Source: Hemicentrotus pulcherrimus
Lineage: Eukaryota > Echinodermata > Echinoidea > Camarodonta > Strongylocentrotidae
Assembly: GCA_003118195.1 (NCBI GenBank)
Contig: BEXV01000856.1
Location: 29,123-93,122, forward strand
Direction: 5' to 3'
Length of the DNA: 64,000 bases
Shown here: piece after piece, positions 60,509-64,000 of the stretch
Numbering within the stretch: position 1 is the stretch's first letter
Layout: each line of letters opens with the position of its first letter
Position numbers and translations under genes: made by a program
Notes under the pieces: model-generated
Database searches by the model: none
Told to the model about the DNA's origin: nothing
What the model saw: only the letters and a program-made list of their open reading frames with translations

Positions 60509-60583
60509 CTTGTCTTCAATTGGTAGTGTCCAGACCTGTCCAATCGCACAAGCCAGGCAAAATATGAAGGCGAAGCTATTCAT
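60509..60583 (-). CDS. First coding exon of an unidentified secreted or membrane protein
   Basis: Reading the minus strand, ATG (60583-60581) opens 25 codons starting MNSFAFIFCLACAIG and ending IEDK. The first part is a typical signal-peptide hydrophobic core with small residues after it. The exon ends in AAG directly followed by GTAAGA, a strong 5' splice site, giving a phase-0 intron. The start context is A at -3. No ATG occurs in the roughly 260 bases between the predicted transcription start and this one, which is unusual by chance and supports a real leader. A promoter with TATA, CRE and CCAAT elements lies upstream. The protein family is not recognised; the mature part lies in exons at lower coordinates that I could not identify. 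Confidence 0.6.
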
Positions 60584-60850
60584 CTTGGTCGTTAACTCTT
60601 TCACGCTCGGCGAACTCGATAAAAACCCAAATGGAGGAAATATTTAAAAGGCAGCTTCCTAATTAACAGTAGGGTAGGTATTTACAAGGTGATCCCCCAA
60701 AATGACGAAAAGCGATGGTTATGGAAGGAGACGGTTGTCTTGGAAAGGCGACTGCGATTCCTATGTATGTCTTTTAAACTTGTTTAGCGACGAGCGTAAA
60801 AATGATACTGCGAAACCTTTTTTTTCGTTTTAAGTAACCCAACTGGTGCT
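60584..60850 (-). other. Predicted 5' untranslated leader
   Basis: About 260 bases from the predicted transcription start (near 60840-60860) to the ATG at 60583. No upstream ATG is present on the minus strand. An intron within the leader cannot be excluded. Confidence 0.5.
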
Positions 60851-61000
60851 GCTCTAGTGACTGCATGTGCGTTTTTATACGACGGAGCGACGGTGGCAGC
60901 GGCTATACACAGTTCATCGTCGAGGCAGTGTGTCACGTAATGATCGATCTGTCATTCACTGATATGACGTAACATAACATAAAGTTGTTTCCACCAATCA
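60840..61000 (-). promoter_or_regulatory. TATA promoter with CRE and CCAAT elements
   Basis: On the minus strand TATAAAA occupies 60879-60873. An initiator-like CCAGTT lies about 35 bases downstream (60846-60841). Upstream are TCACGTAA (60933-60940, CRE-like, plus-strand reading), a full CRE TGACGTAA (60965-60972) and CCAAT within ACCAATCAG (60994-60998). The order and spacing resemble a CREB/ATF- and NF-Y-bound animal promoter. Factor binding is inferred from motifs only. Confidence 0.55.
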
Positions 61001-61350
61001 GATCGCTGGATCGCCTCTGCGTGGGTGAGCAATGGTATCGAAGCAACTTTGCCGCGCATGGCGTGTCTTAGCTTCAAGCAAAATTAGAACGAATATGGTT
61101 TCATACGATTTTGATGATGTGAAATGAACAGGAATACTACAAGTGGTGATGCACCCAGCCATCAGTGTTTTTTTCCCCCTTTTTGACAGTACATTCGTCA
61201 TCAATCATCTCCCTTTCACTGTTTTCACATTTAAAAAAATGTAATGATTTCAAAATGATTTTTTTCTGCGACATTAATAGAATATGCACTATATGCATAT
61301 TGAATACATGCTCGGCGAATTGCCCGATGCTTGATTACATACAATTATGT
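61001..61350. other. Upstream flank of the promoter, no gene called
   Basis: Short frames on both strands (60998-61204 minus, 61165-61395 plus) have no support. Confidence 0.35.
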
Positions 61351-61376
61351 AAAAGGAGATTTCGTAATCTCCTTTT
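61351..61376. repeat. Perfect 11-bp hairpin
   Basis: AAAAGGAGATT (61351-61361), loop TCGT, then AATCTCCTTTT (61366-61376). Function unknown. Confidence 0.85.
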
Positions 61377-61544
61377 CAGTCAATTCATATTTTAGAATAT
61401 CGTTGTTTTCTTATCATATTTTAGATGAATGAATCGAATGTAAAAACAATCGAACTTACTTGAACGACCTAAATGAATTGGTTTTTACGAGTCCAAGTCA
61501 ACAAGGGTCGCGTTAACTGCATGCCAATTTGTCAAATCAAAGAC

Positions 61545-61924
61545 ATTGTTTAACAATGTTTTCAGTTTAACAATCTAAGATGCATGGCCTTACGTGTTAT
61601 CCGTGACTGAGATATGGTGTAATATTGAAGCCGTAAAATAAATGCGCTTTAAAATGATCATGAAGTGCTTCAAAAGGTTAAATATCTGTGAGTGACCGGA
61701 TTTACCATACTCATTTTCCCCAAAAGACGTTTTAAAAACCGTTAGGAAAACGGTTTTTGAAATTTCTAATTCCAATCCTAAATATCTTGATAATCAGACA
61801 GGCATTTTGCTTGTAAAAGTCATGGAATTCCTGGCTGACCCAAGGGTTTATAATTATGATTGCAGCTTGAAATTAATCCAGGATTTGGTTTTTTAATCTG
61901 ATGCAAAGATACAAAATCCCTTTA
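61545..61924 (+). mobile_element. TTAA-family element, family C copy 3, decayed ends
   Basis: Shares with 3681-4037 the blocks GGTGTAATATTGAAGC, ATGATCATGAAGTGC, AAAACCGTTAGGAAAA, ATAATCAGACAGGC and GGTTTATAA. Both ends have drifted (the left begins around GTTTAACAATG, the right CCCTTTAG), and it contains small duplications such as AACGGTTTT. It is the oldest-looking copy. Confidence 0.75.
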
Positions 61925-62240
61925 GAATAACTTAAGAATATGTGAGATCATTTTAAAACACGTTTGATCACCTTCCTTATGTGAGAAGATAATAAACCTC
62001 CTTGCAATTGCTAATTTTGTTTTTCTACTTATGTAAGTATATTAAAACTTTAGGTAGAATTACTATGACTTTTGTGGTTGTTAATTCTTGAAAAGATATA
62101 TATCTCATCGAGGTGGATCTTTTAGATGTGAAATATTACACCGCGTAGATTATCTATATTTGGACAAATCTATATTTTGATAAAAATAGTGTTTTTAAAT
62201 CAGGATTTGTGATACCACTTGTAGTTCTGACATTTTTATT
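61925..62240. other. AT-rich, no feature recognised
   Basis: Nothing supportable. Confidence 0.45.
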
Positions 62241-62241
62241 T

Positions 62242-62398
62242 TGTGTGTATGTGTGCGTGTGCGCGCGTGTGTGTGTGTGTGTTGTAACTGGTTGGGCGTT
62301 TGTGTGTGTGTGTGTGTGTGTGTGGAGGGGGGGGGGCGTGTGTGAGGGAGTGTGGGTTGGCGTGTGCGTGCATGAGTGTGGGAGTGTCCGTATGATTA
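62242..62398 (+). repeat. Interrupted (GT)n microsatellite
   Basis: GT/GTGC runs at 62242-62282 and 62300-62324, then a G run (62325-62336) and further GTG-rich sequence, followed at 62402-62420 by (CT) units. The frames here (C/V-rich plus, T/H-rich minus) are repeat artefacts. Confidence 0.95.
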
Positions 62399-62559
62399 TT
62401 ATTCTCTCTCTCCCTCTCTCGATTCCCTTCTCCCTCTTCGGCGTTTCTCGAAATATTTGATATTTGCCAATGAATAAAATCAAATGCAATTCATTCCCCC
62501 GCATGGAAAGCTGTGTATCTATGGAATCTTTTTTTTAAAACTCGTCATATCTACATAAA

Positions 62560-62584
62560 ATATGATATGATATGATATGATATT
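62560..62584 (+). repeat. (ATATG)n short tandem repeat
   Basis: Four to five ATATG units (TATGATATGATATGATATGA). Confidence 0.9.
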
Positions 62585-62908
62585 ACTTTTTGATATAATG
62601 TTGTCTATCTTAAGTTATACAACAAAAAGTTATTTATCTTCTTCGACGAAGGTCAAAGTTGCGTTCAGGAAATTCATTTGATTTCACGCATTGGAAAAAA
62701 AATAATCATGGACACTTACCGAGAACATGGACATTTATTGGTATATATATCTTCATTTTTCCTGTTATTTCTTATCTTACACTGCTCTTTCCTCTCCTCT
62801 CCCTATTCTTCACCCTATTATCTTATTCATTAACTAAATACATTAAGATATCACAAATTTAGGATGGAATAGCCTTGCCAAGTCGTCAGGCAGGAGTAAC
62901 AATTACTG
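62585..62908. other. No feature recognised
   Basis: A pyrimidine-biased part at 62780-62820; otherwise AT-rich sequence without a supportable feature. Confidence 0.4.

Positions 62909-62910
<2 letters not shown>

Positions 62911-62944
<34 letters not shown>
62911..62944 (+). repeat. (GA)n microsatellite
   Basis: Pure GA run of about 33 bases, followed by imperfect GA-rich sequence to about 62985. Confidence 0.95.
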
Positions 62945-62945
<1 letters not shown>

Positions 62946-63035
62946 AAGAGATGGGGAGAAAAGTTAGAGAGAGAGAAAGAGCAATTATTCGTCATGTCAT
63001 CTATTCCTCACATTTCATGTAGTTTTCTTTTTTTC

Positions 63036-63287
63036 TCAGCCCCTACACTTGATCTTTCTATATTGTTGTCCCCCGTCCCTTTCTATGTCTACGCAACTTA
63101 AAATGAGATAACTCTTTGAGATGATCAATATAATACATGATTTTTGCCAGTACGCTTGTCCTTCGTTCCTATCAACAACTTGATCAACGACGCACAATCC
63201 TCTGAGTAAGAAATACGTATCCTCGACTCCTTGAATTGTGGTTACTAATCGTTGTTCAGTGACTCCCCAAAGAACCATGGGATTCAT
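63036..63287 (-). CDS. Competing minus-strand open frame, unrecognised
   Basis: 83 codons from ATG (63287) to TGA, preceded on the minus strand by CTTCACCTTAG, a passable 3' splice site. Parts such as GVEDTYFLLRGLCVVDQVVD read protein-like, so it could be a terminal coding exon. It has no recognised domain and no AATAAA close downstream, and overlaps the plus-strand exon candidate at 63260-63430; at most one is likely real. Confidence 0.18.
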   Translation of the reverse strand: MNPMVLWGVTEQRLVTTIQGVEDTYFLLRGLCVVDQVVDRNEGQAYWQKSCIILIISKSYLILSCVDIERDGGQQYRKIKCRG

Positions 63288-63430
63288 GCTAAGGTGAAGG
63301 ATGAACTACGTTGCGAACGAGCAGAAGAGGGAGCTGATAGACACAAGAGTTCACCCCTCTCGGAACAAATCACACCCCTCACTAATGGAAAAGGAGGGAT
63401 GTACATCAAGGACCCCGTCGCCAAATCGAG
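63260..63430 (+). CDS. Candidate internal coding exon, unrecognised
   Basis: A 171-base stretch open in one frame, bounded by GTTGTTCAG (acceptor-like, AG at 63258-63259) and CGAG/GTAGCA (donor-like at 63431). One leading base and two trailing bases make it a symmetrical 2-2 exon. It would encode a hydrophilic, charged segment (for example VKDELRCERAEEGADRHK and PLSEQITPLTNGKGG). GC is higher than the surroundings. The polypyrimidine tract is weak, no family is recognised, and the minus strand is also open here. Confidence 0.27.
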
Positions 63431-63825
63431 GTAGCACGTTCGCAAGAACGATTTTATTGAATAGGTGTCGTACGTGGTTTTTAAGAAATGTCCTTCAATA
63501 TGTAGACGATGAATGTAAACTAACCTGACGCCACGATTCGTCTGTATTGATCGAGGGAGGGGGAATGAAGAAAAGAAGAAAGTGCACGAGACAGCATCGC
63601 TGTTAAGTTACACCTCGAGTAAACCAAGAGATCATAAACCCCTTGGTTTTTTTTTTACCCCCCCACCCTTAAACAAAAAACAGGTTAATAGGCATATAAT
63701 TAAAAGGTAGTATTTTGTGTCGCTTTTTATTAAACAAGAAAGTGAATTAGTATGACATAAATAAAGAATGTTGAAAAGAAGATTTGCACAAATATAGGAA
63801 GTTATAGATTGAGCGAAAGAGAGAA
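63431..63825. other. No feature recognised
   Basis: T and C runs near 63648-63666; the plus frame ending at 63528 is a shadow of the exon candidate. Confidence 0.4.
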
Positions 63826-63852
63826 AGTGTGTGTGTGTGTGTGTGTGTGTGC
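63826..63852 (+). repeat. (GT)n microsatellite
   Basis: Pure GT run of about 26 bases, followed by a GA-rich, interrupted stretch to about 63898. Confidence 0.95.
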
Positions 63853-64000
63853 AGAAGATAGTATAGACAGAGAGACAGAGAGAATGAGAGAGACATAGTG
63901 GCGATCAAATTGAAGAGTTGTTGAGAAGGCAAGGAGAAATTGAGAGTTGATAAAAGTCATTAAACGTCAAAAGGTAAAAACTGAATAGGCGAGACACATC

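Noticed and set aside
61351..61376. Intrinsic transcription terminator
   Set aside because: A perfect stem but AT-rich, with no proper U-run, and the genome is eukaryotic, where this signal is not used by RNA polymerase II.

Overview
Organism and overall character. This is a non-coding-dominated stretch of an AT-rich animal genome, most consistent with an echinoderm and probably a sea urchin. That guess rests on the repeat landscape: tRNA-derived SINEs, short TTAA-bounded inverted-repeat elements, a foldback element whose arms are built of short G-rich subrepeats, fragments of at least two non-LTR retrotransposons, and many (GA)n, (GT)n and (CT)n tracts. No bacterial-style operon, rRNA gene, canonical tRNA gene or CRISPR array is visible. 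Species cannot be fixed from the sequence alone. Layout. 1-12,000: mostly unique AT-rich DNA with a (GT) tract, a TTAA element (3681-4037), a purine tract (5391-5735), a 159-bp unit repeated three times (6855-7322), a 24-bp minisatellite with a 96-bp higher-order period (8245-9105), a second TTAA element (9376-9568) and a minus-strand SINE (10835-11187). 12,074-17,640: a 1.9-kb block is present twice at an exact offset of 3152 bases. The copies differ by a 1170-base segment with 3-base microhomology at its edges, and they are joined at a single N, so this is most likely unmerged contigs or haplotypes rather than a biological tandem duplication. 17,650-34,000: largely unique sequence with a pyrimidine tract, a fourth TTAA element type (19480-19822), a 160-bp tandem duplication and some hairpins. 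34,000-49,100: densest repeat zone, with TTAA elements, a foldback element flanked by an 11-bp direct repeat (34881-35150), a broken reverse transcriptase (38830-39445), a 210-bp tandem duplication, a 521-bp TTAA element, a SINE, a small nested-hairpin element and a second LINE fragment. 49,100-60,400: mostly unique, with a 771-base gap, two more TTAA elements and a SINE with a duplicated tail. 60,400-64,000: the only well-supported gene signal. Genes. The best host gene is a minus-strand first coding exon at 60509-60583. It encodes a signal-peptide-like start, ends at a strong GTAAGA donor, and lies downstream of a CCAAT / CRE / TATA promoter with no upstream ATG in the predicted leader. Later exons should lie at lower coordinates but were not identified. 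A second, weaker exon candidate lies at 63260-63430 (+), in competition with a minus-strand reading of the same DNA. Other short open frames look like chance or low-complexity frames. How parts relate. There is no multi-gene system here. The unifying theme is non-autonomous DNA transposons with TTAA ends starting TTAAAG (at least four types, nine located occurrences) mixed with SINEs and decayed LINEs. Five gap or N sites are present, and four of them touch long G or C runs.
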